A stretch of DNA of 31,424 bases from DATEEG01 sp035525055 (GCA_035525055.1 DATLEZ010000132.1:1-31424); one strand, 5' to 3'. Positions 7,509 through 16,217 are shown, numbered from the stretch's first letter. The notes: generated by a model not told the origin, from the sequence alone. Program-made: numbers and translations.

Positions 7509-7858
7509 TCGTCGACACCTCGGTCTGGGTCCAGCATCTACGCAAGGGTGAACCGCGTCTCCGTGAATACCTAGACGATGGAATCGTCATGGTCCATCCA
7601 TGCGTAATTGGCGAGCTGGCCTGCGGGAACATCCACAACCGAAGCGAGGTGCTCTCGTTGCTGGCATCCCTTCTCACAACGCACGTGGTCGCCGACGACG
7701 AATTGCTTCACTTTGTGGAGACAGAGGGGCTCTACGGTCGGGGTATGGGTTGGGTCGACATCCATCTGCTCGCCTCGGCCCGCGTATCGGGTGTACGGCT
7801 GTGGACCCGCGATCGTCGTTTGGGTGAGGCCGCCTTAGCGTTGGGCGTGGCGGTGTAG
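7505..7858 (+). CDS. vapC: VapC-family PIN-domain ribonuclease toxin
   Basis: A 117-residue PIN domain, full length for VapC. Metal-binding acidic residues are all present: Asp4 in IVDTSVW, Glu37 in IGELACG, Asp85 in GWVDIHLLASA and Asp103 in WTRDRRL. VapC toxins are Mg-dependent ribonucleases that cut tRNA or rRNA when released from the antitoxin. The GTG start overlaps the vapB stop by four bases. The toxin appears intact and the pair is complete. Confidence 0.9.
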   Translation: MIVDTSVWVQHLRKGEPRLREYLDDGIVMVHPCVIGELACGNIHNRSEVLSLLASLLTTHVVADDELLHFVETEGLYGRGMGWVDIHLLASARVSGVRLWTRDRRLGEAALALGVAV

Positions 7859-7930
7859 GCGCAGGCCGTTACAGGCTGCTCCGTCGGGATCCGACAGTTC
7901 GCGAATAGGTCGGTCAGACACGCACCCGAC

Positions 7931-10588
7931 CTACCCACAACTCGACTCGTCGAGATACCTCAGGCATTCCTCCTCGGTCAGTTCACGAGTGACCCGGCTC
8001 AGCGCTAACGAGATCAGCCGCTCGGGGTCGAGGTAGAACTTGCGCAGCACCTGGTTGGCGTCGGGATACAGCAGATACTCGCCCTCGGAGCTAAAGGCGA
8101 GATGGGGAGGTGAGGCGCCATCGAGTCCGGTCCGGATTTCGGCGACCAACTCACCGCTGTGAATGTCCCAGAGCCGAATGATCGGAGAGTCAAACGCCGA
8201 GGTGGCAAGAATCCCGGTGGAGCTGAGCGCCAGACCGGGCACGGCCCCAGTGGCGACAGTCTGGTGGAAGACCAAAGCTTCGTCGACCGCGGTTCCCTCC
8301 ACCACCGCCACCAAGTCGAGGACCGCCACTGTCCCGTCTGCGCTTTCCGATACCAAGTACTGGCCCGTGGGGTCGAAGCGGATGTGGGTGGGATAGAGCT
8401 CGAGGCTCGCCACCATCTCTCCGCTGACTAAGTCATAGACCTCAACCGTTTGCTCGTTTCCGTTGGTGATGTTCACAGCCAGGTAGCGACCGGTGGGCAA
8501 CGCGCTCCCCGGGTTGAAAGCAGCCCGGAACACCGCCCGCCCACCCAGATCGAGCAGTTCCGCTTCGGTGGAAACCTCCACCACCCGGCTCCTCAGCTCG
8601 ACATCAGTAGCAGCTCCAATGCCGCAAAGGAACAGCCCATCAAGTGCTACCGCCGACCCGTCCGGGCTCAGCGCCCGCGGGTTGGTGCAGGCGGGTAGCT
8701 GCTGAATGGGCTCACCCGAATCCAGGTCATAGACCGCGGCAACACCCTCGGTGTCCACCGCCGCGAACACCTCCCAGCCTTGGTTGAGCACTGGTTGCAA
8801 GGGAGCATCGGCGAGGAAACCCTCCGCCAAACCAAGCAACCGTCCGTCGTCCGTCGCCCGCCGCTCCAGGGTCCCACTCCAGGTGGATGCCGCCAGCTCG
8901 CGGCCGTCGGGCGAGAATTCGAGCAGGAAAGGAAGGCCGGTTTCGATCTCGATAGCACCCAGCGCGGGAGAACCGCCCGGGCTGACATCCCAGATGCGGG
9001 TTTCGCCGTCGGTGCCGGCCGTGTAGAGCCGCTCGCCATTTGGTGAGAACGCCGCTCCCCATATCCCCGCGACATGACCGGAGAGTTCAAGAATCTCGGC
9101 CCCATCGTCGAGGTCGAAGAGTTCGACCCGGCCTTCGTCACCGGCCAGTGCCACCGTCACTCCGTCGGGGCTGATGACCAGTTCACGCTTCGAAGTGACC
9201 GGCCGCGACCAGCTGAGGGTCCGAGCTTCAAGGTCCCAAACCTGGAGGGTCTGGTGACGGGCCGCGACCGCCAACCGCTGTCCGGTTTGGTCGATCGCCA
9301 TGTAGAGCGGGTCGAGTCCCGGGGTCTCCAGCAGGTCGACCTGCGCACCGCTGCCGAGGTCGTAAAACCCGACGATTTGTTGCGGTCCATGAGTCACTGC
9401 CAAGGTTTCCTGGTCATAGAAGGCGATCCGTCCCACGAACTCCGACTGGAACGCGGCGACGACCTGCCCCGATTCCACCTGCCAGACCGTGACGGTCTCG
9501 ATGGTGCCGTCCCAACTGGCGGCGGCGAGATGGCTCCCGTCGGCGCTCCAGGTTGGATCCCAACTCGCCCAACCCGGCACGTCTAGCTCGCTGATCTCGC
9601 TACCTGTGGCCGGGTCCCAGATGACGATCATCGTGCTGGACTCCGGGTTGGTCTCGTATGCCACTGCCAGGCGCCCGTCAGGACTGAAAGCAAAGGCTCG
9701 GCCTCCACCCCCGCCGTCCTCGCGGTTCTCGCCCTTGACCACCGGGGAGGCACCGATCAAGGTTCGGATCGGATCCCCGTTGATGGCATCACGAACGACG
9801 ACTTCGCCGGTAGCCCAACTCGTCTCGGGGTCCAAGGAGTCGGTGACCAGCAGCGATCCATCGGGGCTTGCCGCGGCATTGCCGATTCCGCCTGCGAATC
9901 TCGCTTCCAGCCGTGAGGACTGCACGGCCACTTGCAATGCGCCCAATGCCTCGGGCAACGGCGGCTCTCCCATGCGTCGCGAAATCTCGACTGCCTCGAG
10001 GGCGAGGAGGATGCTGCGTTCTGGATCTTCTGCCAGAGCCAACGCGGCCTCGCCCGCGAGCCGGCGCACATTGGATTGCCGAGCCTCGTTGTCGGCCACC
10101 CGGCCCTGCAGCAGGGCGACGATGGCCAGAACCGCAAATATCGTCAGCGCCGCCGAGACGATTCCGGCCCGGCGGCGCCGTTGCCGGCTGGCGACGTCAT
10201 GGCTCCGCTCGAGAAAGGTCCGCTCGGTGGAGCTGAGCGCGATCTCCGAGGCAAAACCATCGGCGTAGCGGGTGAGCCGCGGTCCGGAGAGGAGATAGCT
10301 GTCGGCGCGATCGTGCCCTTCCCACTCCGAGGCCAGTTCACTGAGTTGACGGTGTAACCCGATCGAGCCTCGGGCGTCATCGATCCAACTTCTGAGTCGA
10401 GGCCATTCCCTGAGAAGAGACTCATGAGCCACCTCCACAGTTGGCCGCCCGGTTGGATCGCGATCAAAGGTGACGAGACGATTGCGGCCGAAGGTTTCGA
10501 GCACCTCATTCGCTCCTTCCAGCCCAGCGAGCGAGGCCGCTGTCACCCGCCTCCGCAGCGGTTCGCCGTCCTCGGAGAGCATGACCAT
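7931..10588 (-). CDS. WD40-repeat protein, C-terminal part of a STAND (nSTAND1-like) NTPase
   Basis: This 885-residue open frame lacks its natural N-terminus. Residues 1-130 are the end of an nSTAND1-type module (AHESLLREWPRLRSWID and GPRLTRYADG). A single transmembrane helix follows at about 141-160, then an EDPERSILLALEAVEIS helical linker. The remainder is a WD40-like beta-propeller with repeated FSPDGR/SPDGS turns and WDV ends (for example FSPNGERLYTAGTDGETRIWDV). The same frame continues upstream past a TAA at 10766-10768 into more of the NTPase. The first ATG after that stop is at 10588. A truncated protein could still be made as a membrane-anchored propeller, but it would lack nucleotide binding. 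Confidence 0.75.
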   Translation of the reverse strand: MVMLSEDGEPLRRRVTAASLAGLEGANEVLETFGRNRLVTFDRDPTGRPTVEVAHESLLREWPRLRSWIDDARGSIGLHRQLSELASEWEGHDRADSYLLSGPRLTRYADGFASEIALSSTERTFLERSHDVASRQRRRRAGIVSAALTIFAVLAIVALLQGRVADNEARQSNVRRLAGEAALALAEDPERSILLALEAVEISRRMGEPPLPEALGALQVAVQSSRLEARFAGGIGNAAASPDGSLLVTDSLDPETSWATGEVVVRDAINGDPIRTLIGASPVVKGENREDGGGGGRAFAFSPDGRLAVAYETNPESSTMIVIWDPATGSEISELDVPGWASWDPTWSADGSHLAAASWDGTIETVTVWQVESGQVVAAFQSEFVGRIAFYDQETLAVTHGPQQIVGFYDLGSGAQVDLLETPGLDPLYMAIDQTGQRLAVAARHQTLQVWDLEARTLSWSRPVTSKRELVISPDGVTVALAGDEGRVELFDLDDGAEILELSGHVAGIWGAAFSPNGERLYTAGTDGETRIWDVSPGGSPALGAIEIETGLPFLLEFSPDGRELAASTWSGTLERRATDDGRLLGLAEGFLADAPLQPVLNQGWEVFAAVDTEGVAAVYDLDSGEPIQQLPACTNPRALSPDGSAVALDGLFLCGIGAATDVELRSRVVEVSTEAELLDLGGRAVFRAAFNPGSALPTGRYLAVNITNGNEQTVEVYDLVSGEMVASLELYPTHIRFDPTGQYLVSESADGTVAVLDLVAVVEGTAVDEALVFHQTVATGAVPGLALSSTGILATSAFDSPIIRLWDIHSGELVAEIRTGLDGASPPHLAFSSEGEYLLYPDANQVLRKFYLDPERLISLALSRVTRELTEEECLRYLDESSCG

Positions 10589-10765
10589 GCGAAGAAAGAC
10601 CTGGCGCGCCGTTTCTTCAGCACCGTCTCCGAGACGGAGGTAGAGCTCGTCGGCTCGCTTCGCCAGTGAGCCTGCCAGGCCACCTGCCGCTTGGTAAGCC
10701 TCGTAGCTGAGTCGCTTCCCATCGCCGCGTTCGAAGAGATCGGTGAGGGCATACTCGAGCAGCGG

Positions 10766-11122
10766 TTAAGCGATAGCTCGGTTGGCGACATCGCGCACTG
10801 CCGCCGCCACCAGGTCGGGCTCGACCGTCGCCCCTACCGCGCTCGCAGGTCGCACGATGACATCACGCACCTCGTGGTCTTCGAGTGGGGTCACCAAGAA
10901 CAGCGCCTCTTTGAGGTGGCGGGCGAAAGCCAGATGGCCAGCCGCCCGATCGAGGAAGTCGGTTCTGATCGTGATCACCACCCACGGCCCTCGGCGCCTT
11001 TCGGCGAGGTCGCTCATGCTCTGCAAGAACCGGTCGGGTTCAATGGCGATGCGCCAGGATGTCCACTTTTGGTCGGGCGGCGAGGTCAGCTGGGCCCAAC
11101 GTGGCACCGAGCACGCCGCCAA
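10766..11122 (-). pseudogene. STAND NTPase fragment ending at an in-frame TAA
   Basis: This 118-residue piece is the middle of an nSTAND1 NTPase: EPDRFLQSMSDLAERRRGPWVVITIRTDFLDRAAGH, then LVTPLEDHEVRDVIVRPASAVGATVEPDLVAAAVRDVANRAIA. The next codon is TAA, and the frame continues without a shift as PLLEYALTDLFERGDGK, which is the conserved continuation of this family. One nonsense change therefore separates it from the WD40 part. Upstream of about 11050 the expected DQFEELF Walker B-like motif is degraded, and I find no GxxxxGK[ST] P-loop before 11550. The NTPase is inactive as encoded. Confidence 0.75.
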
Positions 11123-11388
11123 CGTGATCGCTTGGGGACTGAGCGAGGCTCCGTTCTTGGTTTCTCGGACCTACCCGAATGATCCGCAGAGCATGATCGC
11201 GAGTTTCGAGCATCTCACCGGCCACGCTCCCCTGCATGACGGCGGTGAGGGGGTCCAGTTGGTGGATCGGACCGAATTTCAGCAGACGGAGTCCCGGCCG
11301 ATCGAATCGGGGCAATAGGCAGTCAACCCGCCCGATTTCTCCGTGCCCGTTGGCTGCTCCGTCGCCAGAACGCCAATCTCCCTGTCGG
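11123..11388. other. Degraded stretch, probably former STAND NTPase N-terminal region
   Basis: No reading frame here gives a recognisable domain. On the minus strand, phrases such as LRLLKFGPIHQLDPLTAVM loosely resemble the P-loop-proximal part of nSTAND1 proteins, but stops and frame changes interrupt them and no Walker A is present. The position directly upstream of the NTPase fragment supports decay of the same gene. Confidence 0.35.
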
Positions 11389-11538
11389 CTACAGGATCCA
11401 GTTCTTCAAGGCGCGGCGCTCCTTCAGAGCAGCATTTCGCACCTCGGCGAAGAACTTCTCCTGATCGCGCAGCTTCCCGAACCCAATGATCCGCAGCTTG
11501 AAGCGATCGTTGAATCTGGAAGGCTTGTCGACCGTCAT
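11389..11538 (-). CDS. Possible small basic protein (49 residues)
   Basis: An ATG frame of 49 codons begins 12 bases after the NTF2-like pseudogene on the same strand. The peptide is rich in Lys, Arg and Phe (for example FNDRFKLRIIGFGKLRDQEK and FFAEVRNAALKERRALKNWIL) and reads like a real soluble helical protein rather than random frame. There is no clear ribosome-binding site and I recognise no family. It may equally be the 3' end of a lost gene. Confidence 0.3.
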   Translation of the reverse strand: MTVDKPSRFNDRFKLRIIGFGKLRDQEKFFAEVRNAALKERRALKNWIL

Positions 11539-11550
11539 CGCTTGCGAGGG

Positions 11551-11922
11551 TCACGTGGGTGCCAGCTCCATCGGGGTGAGAACGGCGATCTGGTATCCGT
11601 CGGCCCCTTCGATGAGCTGATAACAGAAACGCTCGGGGGTTGGCCCTGAAAGGACCAGGTGACGTCGGCCCATACAGTCCCCGGAGCCTCGGCCATGATC
11701 ACTACCTGCTGGTCGACTGAATCGACTCCTTCGTACTGCTCCCGGGAGGCGGCGAAGAACTCCTCGGTTTGGCGGGCATCGGTCACCGCTATCGAAATTG
11801 CCGGGGAACAAGATGAGCGAAGGGATCGCGTACATCCCGGCCATTGCCGCCTTGTCCCGGGCCAGGAGAGCGGCCGCGTAGCATTCGAAAAACTGGTTTG
11901 CCTTGTCGGTGGTCTGTGTCAT
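11551..11922 (-). pseudogene. NTF2-like/SnoaL-like protein broken by two homopolymer frameshifts
   Basis: Three frames together give one NTF2-fold protein. Frame one reads MTQTTDKANQFFECYAAALL and on to SLILFPGN. Frame two reads AVTDARQTEEFFAASREQY, then VVIMAEAPGTVWADVTWSFQGQ. Frame one returns with PERFCYQLIEGADGYQIAVLTPM and the stop. The first break is at AATTTCG near 11794-11797, where one fewer T restores the frame. The second is at a five-C run near 11642-11646, where three or six C would restore it. Both sites are homopolymers, so consensus error is as likely as real decay. If repaired, it would be a cone-shaped small-molecule-binding protein of about 120 residues with no assigned substrate. 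Confidence 0.75.
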
Positions 11923-12049
11923 CGGCTCACCGTACGAAACAAACCTGACAGGCTGGTGTCCTCTTTAGGATGAGATCCGTGGACGACCGAGTCAGGCTCG
12001 CCGCTTTCTCCCGGGATGGGCATCTCGCCCTGCGGCGCGTCGAAAGTCA

Positions 12050-12187
12050 AAACTGGAATTCTCCGAGGTGGGTACCCGCGCTATGGCGCTGCTCCTGAGC
12101 CAGCTCCGGGGAGAGCCATCCGAACCTTTAGAAGTGGTGGTCGACGCCGACCTGGTGGTGCGGGCGAGTACCGCTCCACCGCGATAA
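12050..12187 (+). pseudogene. Relic: C-terminus of a LacI-family transcriptional regulator
   Basis: One frame reads KLEFSEVGTRAMALLLSQL, then RGEPSEPLEVVVDADLVVRASTAPPR and stop. This is the hallmark end of LacI/GalR repressors (VG.RA..LLL, then .LVVR.ST.PP). No DNA-binding domain or body precedes it. Just upstream, ATG at 11973 opens a different frame (VDDRVRLAAF) that recalls the start of some HNH nucleases and runs into this relic, but that is too short to assign. The relic ends nine bases before the GH51 gene, so the regulator probably once controlled that arabinofuranosidase. Confidence 0.7.
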
Positions 12188-12196
12188 GGCGCAAAG

Positions 12197-13711
12197 ATGC
12201 TCCGAGCCTCGCTGACTCTCGATCCCGATCACCGGGTGGGACCTGTCCAGCGACGGACCTTTGGGTCTTTTGTCGAGCATCTGGGCCGCTGCGTCTACAC
12301 CGGAATCTTCGAGCCGGGCCATCCCCAAGCCGACGACGACGGCGTCCGGCGCGACGTGCTCGACCTCGTGCGGGAGATGGGCGTGTCAGTGGTCCGCTAT
12401 CCCGGCGGGAACTTCGTGTCGGGCTATCGGTGGGAAGATGGGGTGGGGCCGGTCGAGCAGCGGCCCGCCCGCCTCGAGACGGCCTGGCATTCTCTCGAGA
12501 CCAACGCCTTCGGCCTCGGCGAATTCGCCACCTGGGCCAGGAAGGCCGAAGTCGAAATGATGCTGGCGCTCAACCTCGGCACACGCGGGGTGCCGGATGC
12601 CCTGAGCCTGCTCGAATACAGCAATCATCCCGGAGGGACCTACTGGTCCGACCGCCGCATAGCCGACGGCCACCGCCAGCCTTTCGATATCAAGCTGTGG
12701 TGTTTGGGAAACGAGATGGACGGTCCTTGGCAGATCGGGCGCAAGACCGCCGACGAGTACGGACGCCTCGCCGCCGAAACCGGGCGGGCCATGCGCATGA
12801 TCGACCCGTCATTGGAGCTGGTGGCATGCGGTAGCTCGCATTCGAACATGCCCACTTTCGGGGCGTGGGAAGCCACGGTCCTCGAGCACGCATACGACCA
12901 GATCGACTATCTCTCGCTCCATGCCTACTACGAGGAGCGCGACGGGGATCTCGGCAGCTTCCTCGCCTCCGCGGTCGACATGGAGTCCTTCATCGAAGCG
13001 GTCATTTCTATTGCCGACCACGTTCGCGCCAAGACCGGCGCCAGGAAACGAATCAACCTCTCCTTCGACGAGTGGAACGTCTGGTACATCAGTGGCTTTC
13101 AGGACCAGCCTCCATCATCGGACTGGCCCATAGCGCCCCGCCTGATCGAGGACACCTACAACGTGGCCGACGCGGTGGTGGTGGGCAGCCTCCTGATCAC
13201 CTTGCTGCGTCACAGCGACCGGGTCACGGCTGCCTGTCAAGCGCAGCTGGTCAATGCGATTGCCCCGATCCGCACCGAGCCGGGCGGGTCATCGTGGAGG
13301 CAGACGACTTTCTATCCCTTCGCCCATGCCGCCGGATTTGCCCGGGGAGACGTGCTGGGCGCTGAACCCAGCGGACCGGAATACAACAACGACAAGTTCG
13401 GTGAGACGGCCTTCGTCGACGCCGTCGCCACCCACGACAACGACCGTGGCGAGCTGACGATCTTCGCCATCAACCGGAGCCAGACGGAGAGCATCGCCCT
13501 GGACATCGGGCTGCGGGCATTTCCCCGGTACCGGGTGGTCGACCATCTGGTGATTGCTGACGATGACGTCCGGGCTGCCAACACCGAGGATCGGCCGGAT
13601 CGGGTGACCCCGAGGCAGGCGGGGGTCGCCCAGCAGGCGGACTCGCCGCCCGAGGTCGTGCTGCCGGCGGTCTCCTGGAACGTCATCCGGCTGCAGCGCA
13701 TTCCCGCCTAG
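12197..13711 (+). CDS. abfA: Alpha-L-arabinofuranosidase, glycoside hydrolase family 51
   Basis: A 504-residue GH51 enzyme that releases terminal arabinofuranose from arabinan or arabinoxylan with retention. Key segments are FGSFVEHLGRCVYTGIFEP, VVRYPGGNFVSGYRWEDGVGP, the acid/base Glu173 in KLWCLGNEMDGPWQ, the SLHAYY strand and the nucleophile Glu292 in LSFDEWNVWY. These positions match those of characterised bacterial GH51 enzymes of about 500 residues. The C-terminal beta-sandwich (TIFAINRSQTESIALDI) is complete. No signal peptide is present, so it acts in the cytoplasm on imported oligosaccharides. A LacI-type regulator tail lies directly upstream. Its stop overlaps the stop of the opposite-strand DUF1353 gene. 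Confidence 0.92.
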   Translation: MLRASLTLDPDHRVGPVQRRTFGSFVEHLGRCVYTGIFEPGHPQADDDGVRRDVLDLVREMGVSVVRYPGGNFVSGYRWEDGVGPVEQRPARLETAWHSLETNAFGLGEFATWARKAEVEMMLALNLGTRGVPDALSLLEYSNHPGGTYWSDRRIADGHRQPFDIKLWCLGNEMDGPWQIGRKTADEYGRLAAETGRAMRMIDPSLELVACGSSHSNMPTFGAWEATVLEHAYDQIDYLSLHAYYEERDGDLGSFLASAVDMESFIEAVISIADHVRAKTGARKRINLSFDEWNVWYISGFQDQPPSSDWPIAPRLIEDTYNVADAVVVGSLLITLLRHSDRVTAACQAQLVNAIAPIRTEPGGSSWRQTTFYPFAHAAGFARGDVLGAEPSGPEYNNDKFGETAFVDAVATHDNDRGELTIFAINRSQTESIALDIGLRAFPRYRVVDHLVIADDDVRAANTEDRPDRVTPRQAGVAQQADSPPEVVLPAVSWNVIRLQRIPA

Positions 13712-14505
13712 TCGAGCCCGAAGAGGGCCCGAATTCGCTCCCGGCGGGGAGTCGACAGCTCCTCAAGTTCCTGGACGACCACCCCTCGCTTGTCCTGGCC
13801 AGGCACCAATCGATCGAGGACGGCCATCACGAGGATGGCGCCGTCGGCCACCCTCCACATCGCTTCACGGGGGCCCTCCAAGAAGCGGTAAAGGCCGATG
13901 AACGGCAGAAGGGCCAGAGCGGGGACGATGAACAGGCTGCCGACGACAGTGCCGGCATAGCACCGGGCGACCGATCTCCATCGTGAGACAGGGGTGGTTA
14001 TCCCGGTGACGATCCCGATCCATACCAGGAAGGTCACAATTCCGGCCAGCACGAGGCGCCAGCCGCTCCAGATCTCCGCCAACAGCAGTGTCGAGAGAAT
14101 GCTGAAGACCACAACTGCCACGGCGCCGACCCTCGTTTTCACCAGGTGACCGATCATTGTCGGCCATGTGACCGCACCGACCATCAACAGGCGCCGCAGC
14201 CCGGGGACGCCGAGCGAACTCAGCATCTCATTGAAGATGTCATCGGCGTCGAATCGATTGACGGGACTCTCGGGCCGGCACAGCTTGTCGTGCACAACTG
14301 CCGCCTTGGTGTAAAGGCCGTACCTCGGGAACAGCCACGTCATTATCAGCGGCACCGAGGCAAGGTCAGTTTCGAAGCCGGCCTCGGCGGCGTGGGCGGT
14401 GGCGTGAGCATCTGTGTAGGTCAGTCCGCCGTTGACCCGCCACGTAAAAGGCGTGGCTGGACCGGTCTCTCGTGCCGTTAGCGATCTAGGGGCGAATCCG
14501 GGCAT
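13708..14505 (-). CDS. DUF1353-domain protein with membrane helices
   Basis: A 265-residue protein. Its N-terminal part has the DUF1353 pattern: FTWRVNGGLTYTD, the core FETDLASVPLIMTWLFPRYGLYTKAAVVHDKLC, and DDIFNEML. DUF1353 is usually a small stand-alone domain, often phage-linked, of unknown biochemistry. Here it is followed by three or four hydrophobic helices (VGAVAVVVFSILSTLLLAEIW, LVLAGIVTFLVWIGIVTGI, VVGSLFIVPALALLPFIGLY) and a charged C-tail. ATG at 14505 was chosen because GGGAGG lies eight bases upstream; the open frame continues further. The convergent stop codons with GH51 share the tetramer CTAG at 13708-13711. Confidence 0.75.
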   Translation of the reverse strand: MPGFAPRSLTARETGPATPFTWRVNGGLTYTDAHATAHAAEAGFETDLASVPLIMTWLFPRYGLYTKAAVVHDKLCRPESPVNRFDADDIFNEMLSSLGVPGLRRLLMVGAVTWPTMIGHLVKTRVGAVAVVVFSILSTLLLAEIWSGWRLVLAGIVTFLVWIGIVTGITTPVSRWRSVARCYAGTVVGSLFIVPALALLPFIGLYRFLEGPREAMWRVADGAILVMAVLDRLVPGQDKRGVVVQELEELSTPRRERIRALFGLD

Positions 14506-14582
14506 TTGGCACCTCCCATGACGTGAGGGTATTGGTCCGTCCGTTCTTGTGACGGTTGACCTACCACATAGGTGGTGAACCG

Positions 14583-14753
14583 TCACGAGAAGGAGAAGCC
14601 GACGTCGTCGACATAGGCCGACGCCTCCTCGTAATCGGCGAAGAACGGCCGTCGTACTGATCGACCACCGTCACCTCGTGGGCGGCCTTTCTCAAATCAT
14701 CGGCGAAGTCGACGAGCCCCGAGGACCGAATGAAACACGGCGACAATCGCCAC
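14583..14753 (-). pseudogene. Relic: N-terminus of a dienelactone hydrolase
   Basis: Successive frames give VAIVAVFHSVLG, then GLVDFADDLRKAAHEVTVVDQYDG, then PFFADYEEASAYVDDVGF followed by a stop. This parallels the first 57 residues of the intact hydrolase at 2202-2852 (MAIVAIFHSALGVRPGLVDF and onward). A small deletion with frame change sits after SVLG and a second shift sits after QYDG. The nucleophile elbow and everything beyond are absent. It is a truncated paralogue. Confidence 0.75.
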
Positions 14754-14834
14754 TTGCCGACTTTGCCGCCAGCCTGGGGCGGCACCGGTTTGCATTCGGG
14801 TGTAGGTTCCGAGTCCGCAAGCAGGAGGAGACCT

Positions 14835-15215
14835 GTGCCCGATCATCCCAACGCCGCCAAATACCGAGAGTTGAGCAAGGCCACCGAGGACGGTGACTTC
14901 TCGGCCTTTGCCGATGCCATGTCCGATGACGTCGAGTGGTGGGAAATCGGCTCCGACCAACCGGTCCGGGGCAAGGCGGCGCTCGCTGAAAGAATGCAGG
15001 CGATGATGGGTGGTGACATGTCTATAAAGGGCAACCTCCACGATGTAGTCGCCAACGACGAGCACATGGTCGCCCTGGTCAACGCCACCGTCGAGCGGGG
15101 CGGCAAGACGTTCTCATACAGGACGGCTGAGATCTACCACGTCAAGGACGGCAAGATCACCCACCGCTGGGCGTTTTCCGACGATACGGCCGCTATCAAC
15201 GAGTTCTTCGCCTGA
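14835..15215 (+). CDS. SnoaL-like/NTF2-fold protein
   Basis: A 126-residue protein with the ketosteroid-isomerase-like NTF2 fold: AKYRELSKATEDGDFSAFADAMSDDVEWWEIGSDQPVRGKAALAERM, then VNATVERGGKTFSYRTAEIYHVKDGKITHRWAFSDDTAAINEFF. Such proteins bind or isomerise small molecules, but no substrate can be assigned. GTG at 14835 was chosen because AGGAGG lies just upstream and the fold begins there. It stands alone between a hydrolase relic and an unknown gene. Confidence 0.85.
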   Translation: MPDHPNAAKYRELSKATEDGDFSAFADAMSDDVEWWEIGSDQPVRGKAALAERMQAMMGGDMSIKGNLHDVVANDEHMVALVNATVERGGKTFSYRTAEIYHVKDGKITHRWAFSDDTAAINEFFA

Positions 15216-15303
15216 CCCGGCCGACCCTGAGGCCTCCCGGCTGGCCATCGTCTCCGCAAGCCCCGGATCCAACTAATTTCGAGGGCGTCCCCAGGAGAAC
15301 GAC

Positions 15304-16164
15304 TTGTCGATCTATCAGAGCCCGGATCGCCCGGAATCGATGTTGCCGACTCACGACGTGCCGATGCGTCATGCCTTCGTCGTCGTCGGAGAGCGGACGT
15401 TGTTCCTGTGCCACGTGGTCAATTGGTGGCTGGAGGGCCAGAACTGGGAGCTGGTCCTCCGCATCACCATTCCGGAGGCGGCCCGGAAGAAGATCCTGAG
15501 CGATCGGGAGGCCGACGAACCGCACTTTCTGGTGACCTCACGTTCGAGCAAGTTCACGATCCCGGATCTGATACGACGCTCGTGGTCGATGAGGATCGCC
15601 GATCGCAAGTTTCAGGCCGATGTTTACAAGGGCATCGCAGCGGGAGTGAAGCCCGACCAACCGGACCCCGACTGGCTGCCGTGGGACGACGACGAGGCGT
15701 TCCTGACGAAGGTCACCGTGAAGGTCGACGCCGTCATCCACCACCGGCACGCCAACCTCAACCTGGTCGGCCAGGAACACGAGCAATACCTACTGTTCGG
15801 AGAAGGTGACGAAGCTCACGTCTACCACCTGCCGGTTCGCCAGCCCGATTACGAGCATGTGGCGACCCTCGATCGAGCCCCAGGATGGCTCCTACCCAAC
15901 CAAGTCGAAACCGGAACGGTGGTGTCGGTGCCGTCGATCCCCTGGTTGCCGGGTGAGACCCGTTGCACGGAGCCGCCGCTACTGCTCGACCAACCGACGG
16001 TGGTCCGCTTCAATGGCCTCATCGACTACCGGACCAAGAGGTGGGATGACACCGCTGGTCCGAACCGGCCGATCCCGCGCTACGAGATAAACGTGGAGCG
16101 GGACTGGTGGTTTGCTACCGGCGTCCTCAACTTCACTCAGCCCACGTTTGGTCAGTGCATCTAG
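15304..16164 (+). CDS. Hypothetical protein of 286 residues
   Basis: I do not recognise a family. The protein is acidic, without signal peptide or membrane segment, and has many tryptophans (for example VVNWWLEGQNWELVLRI, DPDWLPWDDDEAF and VERDWWFATGVLNF). A central beta-rich stretch contains KVTVKVDAVIHHRHANLNLVGQEHEQYLLFGEGDEAHVYHLP, with a cluster of His that could bind metal. The C-terminal half (GWLLPNQVETGTVVSVPSIPWLPGETRC) continues the beta character. Length and codon use look genuine. The start is TTG at 15304, supported by CCAGGAGAA upstream. The gene stands alone. Confidence 0.7.
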   Translation: MSIYQSPDRPESMLPTHDVPMRHAFVVVGERTLFLCHVVNWWLEGQNWELVLRITIPEAARKKILSDREADEPHFLVTSRSSKFTIPDLIRRSWSMRIADRKFQADVYKGIAAGVKPDQPDPDWLPWDDDEAFLTKVTVKVDAVIHHRHANLNLVGQEHEQYLLFGEGDEAHVYHLPVRQPDYEHVATLDRAPGWLLPNQVETGTVVSVPSIPWLPGETRCTEPPLLLDQPTVVRFNGLIDYRTKRWDDTAGPNRPIPRYEINVERDWWFATGVLNFTQPTFGQCI

Positions 16165-16217
16165 CCAGCGACTTCTCGTTCACCAGTCAACCGCATGACC
16201 GGGCACTTGCCTGCAAG

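Noticed and set aside
11389..11538. Small frame considered as a continuation of the STAND gene
   Set aside because: It has its own ATG and stop, no STAND motif, and follows the NTF2-like gene; it is listed only as a low-confidence CDS.
12016..12834. Open frame of 272 codons overlapping the LacI relic and GH51 gene
   Set aside because: The product is Arg-rich without domains; the true GH51 frame covers the same bases with both catalytic glutamates.
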